Below are positions 18,132-27,288 of a stretch of 64,000 bases of DNA, in pieces; the first letter of the stretch is position 1, and the number at the start of each line of letters is the position of its first letter. This DNA is from Natrinema salsiterrestre (lineage in GTDB: Archaea > Halobacteriota > Halobacteria > Halobacteriales > Natrialbaceae), in assembly GCF_029502005.1 (NCBI RefSeq), contig NZ_JAMQOT010000001.1:620001-684000 (forward strand), given 5' to 3'. The translations under genes were made by a program, and so were the position numbers. Below the pieces are notes generated by a model. The model had not been told where the DNA came from, made no database searches, and saw nothing but the letters and a program-made list of their open reading frames with translations.

Positions 18132-19286
18132 CTACCGCTCCGAAGCGGGTATCCACTCCCCGTTCGCGTAGTTCTCGACCGAGAGCGATTCGACCGAAAA
18201 CGCGTCCATCGAAACGGTCGAGGTCGCGTTCGTCGAACTCGAGCCGTTTCCGTCGCCGGTATCGGTGCTGTTGCCGTCGCCACCGCCGGAGTCGGGACCT
18301 CCGACCGTTCGCTCGAGGATCGTCCCCCCGTCGCCGACCGCGACGTCGTAGGTCGAGCCGCTCGCGACGCCCGACAGCTTCGATTCGAGATCGGTTTCGT
18401 AGGCCGTCCACTGGCCCGCCGACTGGCGCTCGTAGATCGCACCGCCGTCGCCGGCCGCCAGCCCGCCCTCGCCGTCGCGGTCGACGGCGCGGATGGCCCG
18501 TCGGTCGTCGTCGACGACGTGAGGCGTCCAGCGAAAGCCGTCGTAGCGGTAGATGATCCCGGATCCCGCGGCGACGTTGACGTCTCGCTCGCCCTGGCTC
18601 GCGAGGTCGAAGAACGCACCGCCGGCGAAGCCGATACCGATCTGCTCCCACGTCTCGCCGCCGTCGGTCGTCTCGCCGACGAACTGGCTCGTCGTGGCGA
18701 CGTGGCCCGCCTCGCGATCGTAGCAATCGATGCCGGGGATCGTCGACCCGCCGCCGGGTTTGACGACCTCGTTGTACTGCATCGCACCGCTGTCCTGGCG
18801 GACCCCGACGAGGAGTTCGCCCGAGCCGTTGACGAAGTAGACGCGCTCGTTCTCGCCGGCCGATCCGCGGACGGCGCAGTCCTCCCAGGTGCTCGTCTTG
18901 CCGTTCGGCGCGGAGTAGTTGGTCAGCGTTCGCGTTTCGACGTCGTACTCGCCGATGACGCCGCTCCCGCCGACGAACCAGACCGCTCTGCCGTCGTCTG
19001 TGGCATCGATTCCGGTCAGGCGACGACTCCGCGCCTGCGGGCCGTAGTCGACGACTTTCTGCCAGTCGCCACCGACTCGAGCGACGACGTCGCCGTTCGC
19101 ACCGGCCGCGAACGGGCCAGCGGCGGTGTCGACCGCGTCGTTGAGCGACTTCCCGGTCGGCGACTCGACCTGCTGCCACTCGGTGTCGTTCGATTGCGCA
19201 GTCGCCGCCGAACCGACCGTGAGAACGCCGGCAGCAGTCGATGCGGTCGCCAGCCGAAGGACGTCGCGTCGGGTTCGTTGAGTCAT
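18132..19286 (-). CDS. Tat-exported beta-propeller protein
   Basis: A 384-residue secreted protein. The N-terminus has a twin-arginine signal (TQRTRRDVLRLATAS, then a hydrophobic stretch to about residue 30, AATAQS). The body has repeated short motifs of the YCF48/BNR propeller type: WQQVESPTG, GGDWQKVVDYG, DGGETWEQIGIG, DGFRWTPHVV, SAGQWTAYETD. A Ser/Gly/Asp-rich linker (about 320-345) leads to a short C-terminal segment. No lipobox, so probably free or wall-associated. Start ATG 19286 chosen because the Tat signal begins there. Role unknown; propellers of this type often serve as binding scaffolds. It sits downstream of carB on the same strand with a 138-base gap that contains its own AT-rich promoter-like element near 19320. 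Confidence 0.85.
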   Translation of the reverse strand: MTQRTRRDVLRLATASTAAGVLTVGSAATAQSNDTEWQQVESPTGKSLNDAVDTAAGPFAAGANGDVVARVGGDWQKVVDYGPQARSRRLTGIDATDDGRAVWFVGGSGVIGEYDVETRTLTNYSAPNGKTSTWEDCAVRGSAGENERVYFVNGSGELLVGVRQDSGAMQYNEVVKPGGGSTIPGIDCYDREAGHVATTSQFVGETTDGGETWEQIGIGFAGGAFFDLASQGERDVNVAAGSGIIYRYDGFRWTPHVVDDDRRAIRAVDRDGEGGLAAGDGGAIYERQSAGQWTAYETDLESKLSGVASGSTYDVAVGDGGTILERTVGGPDSGGGDGNSTDTGDGNGSSSTNATSTVSMDAFSVESLSVENYANGEWIPASER

Positions 19287-19424
19287 GGGTACTCGACACC
19301 CGCGATACCGCTCGAGCCGATAAAAGACCACGAGATATTGTAGATGGCTATAGCTAGCGGTTCGAGACTTCGACGAAGAGACGATCCGAGGGGGCGACGA
19401 TCGGGTCCGAGCCTGCGACGCGGG

Positions 19425-22400
19425 TTACTCGGACGTGCCCCACTCGGCGGCGTGCTTCGGGCGATCGGAGACCGACTGGACCTCGAGTTCCCCGTCGAAG
19501 GTATCGAGGGCCTCGACGTAGGCCTCGGCGCTGGCGACGGTCGACAGGTACGGGATCTCCTCCTCGACGGCCATCTCGAGGCTGTCGCGGTCGCGGCTGA
19601 CGACGAAGTCGACCTCGTTCTCGCGGATCGCCTGCGGGACGTCGTCGAAGTCGGCCACCTCGAAGTGGTTCTCGAAGCCGTCGACGTCGAGGTCGACCAC
19701 CGCGGTGCCCTCGCTGACGGCGTTGTCGGCGGCCTGCTGGGCCTTCCAGTAGGCCGTACCGAACTCGCTGGCCGTGCCCATGACCTCGCCGGTGGACTTC
19801 ATCTCCGGCCCGAGGCGCGGGTCCGAGCCCGGCAGGCGGTCGAACGGCAGGACGACCTCCTTGATCGAGGTGTGATCGGGGATCTGCTCGTCGACCTCGA
19901 GGCTGCTGAGCGTCTCGCCGGCCATGACCTGCGCCGCGAGCTTGGCGATCGGGACGCCCGTCGCCTTGGAGACGAACGGGACGGTACGCGAGGAACGGGG
20001 GTTGGCCTCGAGCACGTACACTTCGCCGTCGCGGACGGCCAGCTGGACGTTCAGCAGGCCCTTGGTCTTCAGCGCCGACGCGATATCTTCGGTGACCTCG
20101 CGGACGCGCTCGAGCGTGTCCTCGTCGAGCGAGCGCGGCGGGATCATGCAGGCCGAGTCGCCGGAGTGGACGCCCGCGCTCTCGACGTGTTCCATGATGC
20201 CGCCGATGAGTATCGTGCGGCCGTCGGAGACCGCGTCCACGTCGAGCTCGACCGCGTCCTCGAGGAAGTCGTCCACGAGGATCGGCTTGTCGGGCGCGAC
20301 GCGGACCGCTTCCTCGATGTACGTCTGCAGCTCCTCGTCGTCGTAGACGACGTCCATCGCGCGACCGCCCAGCACGTAGGAGGGGCGGACGAGGACGGGG
20401 TAGCCGATGTCGTGGGCGAGCTCGAGGGCTTCTTCCTCCGAGACCGCCGTGCCGCCCTCGGGCTGGGCGATGCCCAGTTCGTCCATGAGGGCGTTGAAGC
20501 GGTCGCGGTCCTCCGCGAGGTCCATCGCCTCGACGGAGGTCCCCATGACCTCGCAGTCGAGCCCGCGGCGCTCGAGTTCGTCCTCGAGCGGTTCGCCGAT
20601 GTTGACGGAGGTCTGGCCGCCGAACTGGACCATCACGCCGTCGGCACCGGTCGCCTCGGCGACGTCGGCGACCTCTTCGGCGGTGATGGGTTCGAAGAAC
20701 AGACCGTCGGAGGTGTCGTAGTCCGTCGAGACGGTCTCGGGGTTGTTGTTCACGACGTAGGCGTCGATCCCGAGGTCGCGCAGCGCGCGGACCGCGTGGA
20801 CCGAACAGTAGTCGAACTCGACGCCCTGCCCGATACGGATCGGGCCGCCGCCGACGACGATCACGCTCTCGATGTCGCGGTCGACCTCGAGTTCGCCCGC
20901 GGCGGCGTCGCCCAGCAGCGGGCCGGACTCGAACTCGGACTTGCGCGAGGAGTAGTAGTACGGCGTCTCGGCCTCGAACTCGCCCGCGCAGGTGTCGACC
21001 TGTTTGTAGGTGCGGCCGGGAACGTCCGTCTCGACGGTGTCGACGTCAGCGCCGGCGGCGGACGCGATCGTCGCGTTGGTGTGGCCGGCGATCGCGGCCT
21101 CGGTGAAGTCGCCCTCCTGGGCGGCGAGCGTCGAGTCCGCGATGCGCTTGTACCGCTCGGTGTACCACTCGAAGATGCCCGTCAGCTCCTGGACCTCCTC
21201 GACGGAGTACCCGCGTTCGAAGGCCTCGAACATCGCATAGGGGCGGTCGGGCGACGGGCGCACGAGGTACTGCTCCTCGAGTTCCGCGTCGCTGAGTTCG
21301 GCCCAGTCGACGTCGGGTTCGTACTCGCTCGAGCGGAGCGCCTTGAGGAGGGACTCCTCGAACGTGCGGCCGATGGCCATCGCCTCGCCGGTCGATTTCA
21401 TCGCCGTCGTCAGCTCGAAGTCGACGTCGTCGAACTTGTCGATGGGCCAGCGCGGGACCTTCGTCACCACGTAGTCGATGGCGGGCTCGAAGGCGGCGGT
21501 CGTCTCGCCCGTGATCTCGTTCGTGATCTCGTGGAGGCGCTTGCCGAGCGCGACCTTGGCGGTCACGCGGGCGATCGGATACCCCGTCGCCTTCGACGCG
21601 AGTGCGGACGAGCGGGAGACGCGCGGGTTGACCTCGACGACGCGGTACTCGCCGCCGGGGGTGCCGTCGTCGCGCCAGGCGAACTGGATGTTACAGCCGC
21701 CCTGAATGCCGAGTTCGCGGATGACGTCGAGCGCGGCGGTGCGCATCTCCTGGTGGCCCTCGTCGGGGACGATCTGGGAGGGCGTGACGACCGTCGACTC
21801 GCCCGTGTGGATCCCCATCGGGTCGATGTTCTCCATGTTGCAGATGATGATACACGAGTCGTCGGCGTCGCGCATCACTTCGTACTCGTACTCGACCCAG
21901 CCGGCGATCGACTCGGTGATGAGCACCTCGCTGTTGCGAGAGAGGCGCAGTCCCTTGCGAACGCGGCGGAGGAGTTCGTCCATCTCGCCGACGACGCCGG
22001 AGCCGGAACCGCCCAGCGTGTAGGTCGTTCGGGCGATGACCGGCAGCCCGCCGACCTCGTCGACGGCGGCCTGTACGCGTTCCTTCAGGTCCTCCTCGGT
22101 CATGTCGGCGACCGACTCACCCTCCTCGAGCGAGATCGTGGTCGACGCGGGGACCGGCTGCCCGATCTTCTCCATGCGCTGGCGGAAGAGGTCGCGGTCT
22201 TCGGTCGCGTAGATCGTGTCCAGGGGCGTGCCCATGATGTCGACGTCGTACTCCTCCAGGACGCCCTCCTCGGCCAGTTCGGCGGTGACGTTCAGGCCGG
22301 TCTGGCCCCCAAGTCCGGCGATGACGCCGTCCGGGTTCTCCTCGCGGATGATCTCGGCGATGGCGTCGGTCGTGATCGGCTCGATGTAGACCTCGTCGGC

Positions 22401-22601
22401 CATCTCCGGATCCGTCATGATCGTCGCCGGGTTCGAGTTCACGAGGACGACGCGAGCGCCTTCCTCCTGCAGGGCTCGGCAGGCCTGCGCGCCCGAGTAG
22501 TCGAATTCGGCGGCCTGTCCGATCTGGATCGGGCCGCTCCCGATCAACAGGATCGTGCGCCCGTCGCCCGTCTCGGCGTCTGTGGCGGTGTCCGTGCTCA
22601 T
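19425..22601 (-). CDS. carB: Carbamoyl-phosphate synthase large subunit
   Basis: 1058 residues, the normal length of CarB. It starts with the family's DGRTILLIGSGPIQIGQAAE motif (residues about 14-33), whose second copy, SVIVVGGGPIRIGQGVEFD, opens the second synthetase half near 585. Each half has ATP-grasp features, for example GGSGSGVVGEMDEL (half 1) and EANPRSSRTVPFVSKATGV (half 2). The C-terminal about 130 residues form the allosteric MGS-like domain. It makes carbamoyl phosphate from glutamine-derived ammonia, bicarbonate and 2 ATP for arginine and pyrimidines. The ATG at 22601 begins MSTDTATD. The glutaminase subunit carA is not adjacent. Divergent from the histidine kinase gene at 22869. 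Confidence 0.97.
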   Translation of the reverse strand: MSTDTATDAETGDGRTILLIGSGPIQIGQAAEFDYSGAQACRALQEEGARVVLVNSNPATIMTDPEMADEVYIEPITTDAIAEIIREENPDGVIAGLGGQTGLNVTAELAEEGVLEEYDVDIMGTPLDTIYATEDRDLFRQRMEKIGQPVPASTTISLEEGESVADMTEEDLKERVQAAVDEVGGLPVIARTTYTLGGSGSGVVGEMDELLRRVRKGLRLSRNSEVLITESIAGWVEYEYEVMRDADDSCIIICNMENIDPMGIHTGESTVVTPSQIVPDEGHQEMRTAALDVIRELGIQGGCNIQFAWRDDGTPGGEYRVVEVNPRVSRSSALASKATGYPIARVTAKVALGKRLHEITNEITGETTAAFEPAIDYVVTKVPRWPIDKFDDVDFELTTAMKSTGEAMAIGRTFEESLLKALRSSEYEPDVDWAELSDAELEEQYLVRPSPDRPYAMFEAFERGYSVEEVQELTGIFEWYTERYKRIADSTLAAQEGDFTEAAIAGHTNATIASAAGADVDTVETDVPGRTYKQVDTCAGEFEAETPYYYSSRKSEFESGPLLGDAAAGELEVDRDIESVIVVGGGPIRIGQGVEFDYCSVHAVRALRDLGIDAYVVNNNPETVSTDYDTSDGLFFEPITAEEVADVAEATGADGVMVQFGGQTSVNIGEPLEDELERRGLDCEVMGTSVEAMDLAEDRDRFNALMDELGIAQPEGGTAVSEEEALELAHDIGYPVLVRPSYVLGGRAMDVVYDDEELQTYIEEAVRVAPDKPILVDDFLEDAVELDVDAVSDGRTILIGGIMEHVESAGVHSGDSACMIPPRSLDEDTLERVREVTEDIASALKTKGLLNVQLAVRDGEVYVLEANPRSSRTVPFVSKATGVPIAKLAAQVMAGETLSSLEVDEQIPDHTSIKEVVLPFDRLPGSDPRLGPEMKSTGEVMGTASEFGTAYWKAQQAADNAVSEGTAVVDLDVDGFENHFEVADFDDVPQAIRENEVDFVVSRDRDSLEMAVEEEIPYLSTVASAEAYVEALDTFDGELEVQSVSDRPKHAAEWGTSE

Positions 22602-22631
22602 TTGTCTTGTCGAATCGGAGTTCGCACATCG

Positions 22632-22637
22632 TAATAA
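22632..22637 (-). promoter_or_regulatory. TATA-like box of carB
   Basis: On the minus strand TTATTA lies 31-36 bases before the carB ATG at 22601. That predicts a leader of only a few bases. Confidence 0.45.
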
Positions 22638-22671
22638 GCCCCACGATACAGTACGAATCTCGAAACGGCTT

Positions 22672-22684
22672 TTCGAAATTCGAA
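22672..22684. promoter_or_regulatory. TTCGAA-A-TTCGAA repeat in the carB/kinase divergent region
   Basis: Two copies of the self-complementary hexamer TTCGAA are separated by one A, about 71 bases upstream of carB and 185 upstream of the kinase gene. It could be an operator for either gene, but no family can be assigned. Confidence 0.25.
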
Positions 22685-22868
22685 CTCCAGACGGCAGGAA
22701 CCGCTCCGAATCACCCCGAGTTCCCCGGATAGCCGCCGCTCCCAGCGGTTGGTTGTGGATTTCACCCACGGCGTGGGAACGGAGGAATCCGACGTTGGGG
22801 CCGGATATAACCGCGTTCCGTGGCCACACATCTTATGTCGACTCGTTCCGTCTCTTCGGATAACCTAG

Positions 22869-25304
22869 ATGACTGCGTCCGGATCTATCCGTTTCCAGCG
22901 GCCCACTACCGTCATCTACGCCGACCCGGACCCGGAAGACCGCCGACGAACCGTCGACGGACTCGAGTCGGCCGCCGACGGACTCACGGTCGACCCAGTC
23001 GCGACGCCGGCCGAGCTCCGTCACGCGCTCGCGAACGCGGACGACCGTGCGTGTGTCGTCATCGAATATCAGTTTCCAGAGACCGATGCGCTCGCACTCT
23101 ACGAACGGCTTCGAACCGACGATACCGCTGACCTCCCGTTCCTGCTCTACACTGCTACCGGCGACGAGCGACTCGCCAGCGACGCCGTAACGGCCGGTCT
23201 GTCGGGATACGTTCCGAAGGGACTCGAGGACTCGATCGAACGGCTACTCGCGCAGGTTCGGATGGCAACCGACGACCCGGTGCGGGCGACCGAAGCGGGG
23301 GCGGACGTCGACCGATCGCGGCCGACGACAGAGCGACGAACGCTTCGGGCCGAACGCGACCGGTACGCCGCGCTCTTCGAACACAGTCCAGATCCGACGA
23401 TCCTGGTCAGGGCAGCCGAATCCGAACGGGTCGTCGACGTCAACCCCGAATTCGAGGCGACGTTCGGGTACGACCGGACGGACGTCGCCAGGGAATCGAT
23501 CGACGACCTGCTCGTGCCGGACGACGACGAACCGGTGTGTATCACCGAGAGCGTCGGCCTCGAGACGGTCGTGACGGCCGCCGTCGAGCGATTGACCGCC
23601 GACGGACGACGGGATTTCTTCCTGCGAGGCTTCGCCGTCGAAATCGACGGCGAGGTTTACGAGTACGTGATCTACACCGACATCAGCGAGCAGAAACGCC
23701 GGGAACGCGAACTCGAGCGCTACCGAACCCTCGTGGATACGGTCGGCGACCCGATGTACATCCTCGACGACGACGGGCGGATCGAGATGGCCAACGACGC
23801 GATGGCGGACGCCCTCGGGACGACTCGCACCGACCTCGTCGGCACTCGGCCCGCGAACTACATGTCGGCCGAGGACGTCCGACGGGCGAGGGAAACGCTG
23901 TCCCGGATTCTCGCCGACGAGGATCGGACGTGGGGGACCTTCGAGATGGAGTTTGACCCGCTCGACGGCGACGCGTTTCTCGTCGAGAACAACGTCGCAC
24001 CGCTGCTCGAGGACGGCACGTTCACCGGCAGCGTCGGTGCCATCCGCGATATCAGCGACCGCACGGCGCGCGAGCGACGGATCCGCCGCCTCCACGAGGG
24101 GACCAGACGGCTCATGGCCGCGGAAAGCGCCGAAGAGGTCGCCCGCGTCGCGACCGAGATCGCCCGCGACGCGCTCTCGCTCGATATCAACAGCATCCAC
24201 CTGTACGAGAAGTCCACCTCTCGCCCCGTCCCGGAGGGCGAGGAGAGCGCCGCGGCCGATCCGAGCACCGATCCATCACAGCAACGCGGCGTTCTCGCTC
24301 CGGTCGCGATGACCGACGAGACGGAGGCGCTGCTGGGCACGGTCCCGACGATCGGGCCCGGCAACAGCATCGCCTGGGACGCCTTCGAAGCCGGCGAAAC
24401 GATCGTTCACGGCGACGTCCGCCGCGCGGGGAACGTTCGCAATCCCGAGACGCCGATCCGCAGCGAGGCCCACATCCCGCTCGGCGAGGAGGGGATCTTC
24501 ATCATCAGTTCGACGACGCCGAACGACTTCGACCCGGAGACGATCACCCTCGCGCGGATCCTCGCGGCCAACGTCGAAGCCGCGCTCGAGCGCGCCCGCC
24601 GCGAGGACGAACTCGCCACCCGCACCGCCGAACTCGAGCGCCAGAACGACCGGCTCGACGCCTTCGCGAGTACCGTCTCCCACGACCTCCGGAACCCGCT
24701 CACGCTCGCCGCGGGTCACCTCGAGAATCTCGAGGCCCACGTCGACAGCGAGGGCGAACGATACCGCGAGGAGATCGGGTGGGCGCTCGACCGGATGGAC
24801 GACCTCATCGAGAACGTCCTCGCGCTCGCGCGGAGCGGGCAACGGCTGACCGACACGGCACGGATCGAGCTCGACGACGTCGTCGACCACGCTCACCGGA
24901 CCGTCGACCCGACCCTCGATCTCGTCCGGACGGACCCGTTGCCCACGGTCGAGGCCGACGAGGACCGTCTGCTCGTCCTCTTCGAGAACCTGTTCCGGAA
25001 CGCCCTCGAGCACGCCGGGACCGACGTCACGATCACGATCGAGGCGACCGACGACGGGTTCGCGATCGCCGACGACGGCCCGGGCGTGCCGGCGAGCAAG
25101 CGGGACGCGATCCTCGAGTCGGGGTACAGCACGTCCCCCGACGGTACCGGCTTCGGGCTCGCGATCGTCTCCGAGGTCGTCGACGCCCACGGCTGGGCGA
25201 TCACCGTCGGTGAGAGCGACGCGGGCGGGCTCCGGTTCGATATCTCGACGGCGGACGAGCACGGGTCTGGCGTCGCGACTACCGCAGTTCAGGACCGACG
25301 GTAA
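22869..25304 (+). CDS. Multi-domain sensor histidine kinase (receiver-like, PAS-PAS, GAF, HisKA, HATPase)
   Basis: 811 residues with no transmembrane helix, so a cytosolic sensor. Order: receiver-like domain (13-130), PAS 1 (about 155-270), PAS 2 (about 285-400, EMANDAMADALGTTRTDLVG), GAF (about 415-585), coiled linker, then HisKA with the phospho-accepting His at about 605 in STVSHDLRNPLTLAAGH, and HATPase with the N box LFRNALEHAG (about 708-717), DDGPGVP and GTGFGLAIVSEV. In the receiver the residue that should be the phospho-accepting Asp is Glu (VVIEYQFPETD), so it may be constitutive or non-phosphorylated. No response regulator is next to it. Signals for PAS and GAF cannot be told from sequence. 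Confidence 0.92.
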   Translation: MTASGSIRFQRPTTVIYADPDPEDRRRTVDGLESAADGLTVDPVATPAELRHALANADDRACVVIEYQFPETDALALYERLRTDDTADLPFLLYTATGDERLASDAVTAGLSGYVPKGLEDSIERLLAQVRMATDDPVRATEAGADVDRSRPTTERRTLRAERDRYAALFEHSPDPTILVRAAESERVVDVNPEFEATFGYDRTDVARESIDDLLVPDDDEPVCITESVGLETVVTAAVERLTADGRRDFFLRGFAVEIDGEVYEYVIYTDISEQKRRERELERYRTLVDTVGDPMYILDDDGRIEMANDAMADALGTTRTDLVGTRPANYMSAEDVRRARETLSRILADEDRTWGTFEMEFDPLDGDAFLVENNVAPLLEDGTFTGSVGAIRDISDRTARERRIRRLHEGTRRLMAAESAEEVARVATEIARDALSLDINSIHLYEKSTSRPVPEGEESAAADPSTDPSQQRGVLAPVAMTDETEALLGTVPTIGPGNSIAWDAFEAGETIVHGDVRRAGNVRNPETPIRSEAHIPLGEEGIFIISSTTPNDFDPETITLARILAANVEAALERARREDELATRTAELERQNDRLDAFASTVSHDLRNPLTLAAGHLENLEAHVDSEGERYREEIGWALDRMDDLIENVLALARSGQRLTDTARIELDDVVDHAHRTVDPTLDLVRTDPLPTVEADEDRLLVLFENLFRNALEHAGTDVTITIEATDDGFAIADDGPGVPASKRDAILESGYSTSPDGTGFGLAIVSEVVDAHGWAITVGESDAGGLRFDISTADEHGSGVATTAVQDRR

Positions 25305-25328
25305 CGGAGGGGAACGGGACGAAGACGC

Positions 25329-25694
25329 TCATCGACGCCTCCCTGACTCGGGCTCGAAGACAGCGGTGAGCGATCGACCGAGTTCGGTGTGGGAGAGCCG
25401 ATAGCAAATGAACGGCCCAGAGACGACCAATAGCGTGGCGATCTGGGCCCAACCGAGCCGCGTCATCGGGAGTTCCCCGCCCGTCGTACGGGCCATCTGG
25501 GGGAAGACGGCGCGATAGAGCGACTGCAGTTGGGGTGCGGTCAGTAGCCTGAAGCAGGCGGTACCGACGAACGCGAGCGGGAGCGACTCGACCGCGAAGC
25601 GCTGGAACGGCCGGTTTCCACGCAGTTCCGTGCGGTTCAGCGACGACGCGACCGGCAGGTGGTGGCGGGGATCGCATGAAAATCCGCTCAGCAA
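25329..25694 (-). CDS. Possible small membrane protein with an unclear start
   Basis: The C-terminal 90 residues look protein-like: two hydrophobic stretches, LPLAFVGTACFRLLTAP and IATLLVVSGPFICYRL, with a charged tail ending FEPESGRRR. No ATG or GTG fits; the TTG at 25694 gives 121 residues, the first 30 of which look non-coding. An ATG inside the second half would give only about 55 residues. It may be a real weakly expressed gene, a remnant of a longer gene, or chance. It follows the DUF5815 gene on the same strand. Confidence 0.35.
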   Translation of the reverse strand: MLSGFSCDPRHHLPVASSLNRTELRGNRPFQRFAVESLPLAFVGTACFRLLTAPQLQSLYRAVFPQMARTTGGELPMTRLGWAQIATLLVVSGPFICYRLSHTELGRSLTAVFEPESGRRR

Positions 25695-25723
25695 CGCTAC
25701 CGAGAGCCGACCGAATCGAGCCG

Positions 25724-26260
25724 CTAGATCGGCTGGTCGTGCTCGCTCTCGAACTCCCGTTCTCGTCGGTACTGCTCGACGAACTCCGCGACGTCGAACT
25801 CGAGCATCTGGGATTCGAACTCCGAAACGGCGGTGTCGTCGTCGGCGTGACTGACCGCGTGCTCCATGAGTTCGACGACGAGTTCGACGACGATCTCGTG
25901 GAGCCGTCTGGCGTCGAACGCGGTCATCCACAACAGCGTGTAGCCGACGGCACCGTCGTCGCTCGCGTCGTGGACGGCGACGTCCTCGGGGAACTCCTCG
26001 AGGACGACCCCCATCAGGTGGGGCGTCCCGAACTGTTCGAACTCGTCGTCGGTGTCGATCGTCTCCTGCAGGACGGCGACGAGCGATTCCGGGAAAAAGC
26101 GCGACGGCGGGTGGACGTCCGTCACGACGGCGTGGGTCTCGCCGCAGGAACAGGTGTACTCGCGCATCCCCAGATCGATCTCGTGGGGGTCGACGGACTC
26201 CCCGCAGGGAAGCTCGAGTCGATGACCATCGCCGGAACCCGACGCGGTGGGTTCTACCAT
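25724..26260 (-). CDS. DUF5815 family protein, haloarchaeal, unknown function
   Basis: 178 residues. The start of the conserved part, RLELPCGESVDPHEIDLGMR, and the zinc-ribbon-like YTCSCGETHAVV (two Cys plus an upstream Cys) identify the family as I remember it. The rest is acidic and mostly helical, with VVELVVELMEHAVSHADDD near 120-140. ATG 26260 (MVEPTASGSGDG) is preferred to one 9 codons upstream. Function unknown; the Cys/His cluster suggests metal binding. It stands between the kinase and a small zinc-ribbon membrane protein. Confidence 0.82.
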   Translation of the reverse strand: MVEPTASGSGDGHRLELPCGESVDPHEIDLGMREYTCSCGETHAVVTDVHPPSRFFPESLVAVLQETIDTDDEFEQFGTPHLMGVVLEEFPEDVAVHDASDDGAVGYTLLWMTAFDARRLHEIVVELVVELMEHAVSHADDDTAVSEFESQMLEFDVAEFVEQYRREREFESEHDQPI

Positions 26261-26346
26261 TGCCGGTAGTTCGATTGGACCGGGCATAAGGGCGACGAAT
26301 CGGGGAAACCGACCTGTGATACGTCCGCTCGGCAGCCGATTCGGAG

Positions 26347-26622
26347 TCAGGTATCGCTATCGGCACCGAGCGACACGTTGCAGCGCTTACAACGTTCGCG
26401 ATTGGGTTCGTTCCGTGTACCACACTCGGAACAGTTCCTCCGAGCGGATGGAGTCGTATCGTCACCAAAAATTGCCATATGTCCGATGAGAACGAGGCCC
26501 GCGAGCGCGAGGAGCCCTCCCGGCCCGCCAGCCAAGCCGGACACCAGAAGGAGACGCGCTGCAAACGCCAGTAGCGGGATACCGATGATCGGATACAGCA
26601 TTTCTTTCGATATTTCGAACAT
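26347..26622 (-). CDS. Small membrane protein with C-terminal zinc ribbon
   Basis: 91 residues: two hydrophobic helices (YPIIGIPLLAFAARLLLV and GLLALAGLVLIGHMAIF, about 10-52), then a zinc-ribbon tail with CSECGTRNEPNRERCKRC (four cysteines in two CxxC pairs). Such domains bind zinc and often mediate protein or nucleic-acid contacts. AT-rich sequence upstream (26623-26680) holds its promoter, TTATATCATAATTTG-like on the minus strand. Function unknown. Confidence 0.8.
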   Translation of the reverse strand: MFEISKEMLYPIIGIPLLAFAARLLLVSGLAGGPGGLLALAGLVLIGHMAIFGDDTTPSARRNCSECGTRNEPNRERCKRCNVSLGADSDT

Positions 26623-26802
26623 ATTTTTACAAATTATGATATAAGAATAAAATTTACTGTTTAGTTATCTATCGCGACGGATATTCGCGTCGGTGCCCCA
26701 GTCAGCGATTCTATGGGTACCGAAGGGAGAAGAAGTCCCGCCTCCGACACGGGGAAGCGTTTGGACGACGAGAATCGTGGCCAGAGAACGAGCCGCTGTG
26801 GC

Positions 26803-27213
26803 TTACGGCCAGTCGTCGCGGACCTGCTCCGCGTCGTCCTCGTCCTCGTCGGCGCGGGTCGCCAGGATCCAGTCGGCCGCCTCGGCGGCGTCCTCGACGG
26901 CGAGGTACTCCCAGCCGACCTCGTCGGCCAACTGTTCGTCCTCCTCGCTGGCCCCGATGTAGACGTAGCGGTCGGTGTCGAACTGATCTTTGACGCCCTC
27001 GAGGCTCTCGGCCTTCCCGCGCGGGCCGGAGAAGAAGTCCTGTCGAATGCGGTTCTTCCGCGTGAAGTTCGTCACCACGTAGGTCGGTTTCTCGGAGACG
27101 ACGCCGATGTACTCTGTCCAGCCTCTGGCGTCCTCGAACACGCGCTCGGGCGAGGCGACCTCTTTGAGCGCCTCGAGCTCGAACGCCAGCGTCATGTCGC
27201 TATCGCCGTTCAT
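26803..27213 (-). CDS. Conserved haloarchaeal protein of unknown function
   Basis: 136 residues, soluble and acidic. Conserved-looking segments include ERVFEDARGWTEYIGVVS, TYVVTNFTRKNRIRQDF and a C-terminal acidic tail (DEDEDDAEQVRDDWP). The middle, RYVYIGASEEDEQLADEVG, looks like an alpha/beta fold end. I recall this as a widespread haloarchaeal family, but cannot name it with certainty. An internal ATG at 27195 (MTLAFELE) is an alternative start. It lies next to the amber-interrupted small gene on the same strand. Confidence 0.78.
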   Translation of the reverse strand: MNGDSDMTLAFELEALKEVASPERVFEDARGWTEYIGVVSEKPTYVVTNFTRKNRIRQDFFSGPRGKAESLEGVKDQFDTDRYVYIGASEEDEQLADEVGWEYLAVEDAAEAADWILATRADEDEDDAEQVRDDWP

Positions 27214-27288
27214 ACGTCATCGAACGCGTGCAGTCCGGAAAACGACTTCGATACGGGCAGCGCTCAACGGACGGCGGGACCGACCGTC

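Noticed and set aside
19344-22634. Very long plus-strand frame covering all of carB
   Set aside because: It is an Asp/Arg/Val-rich mirror of carB. The minus strand has unmistakable CarB motifs in both halves.
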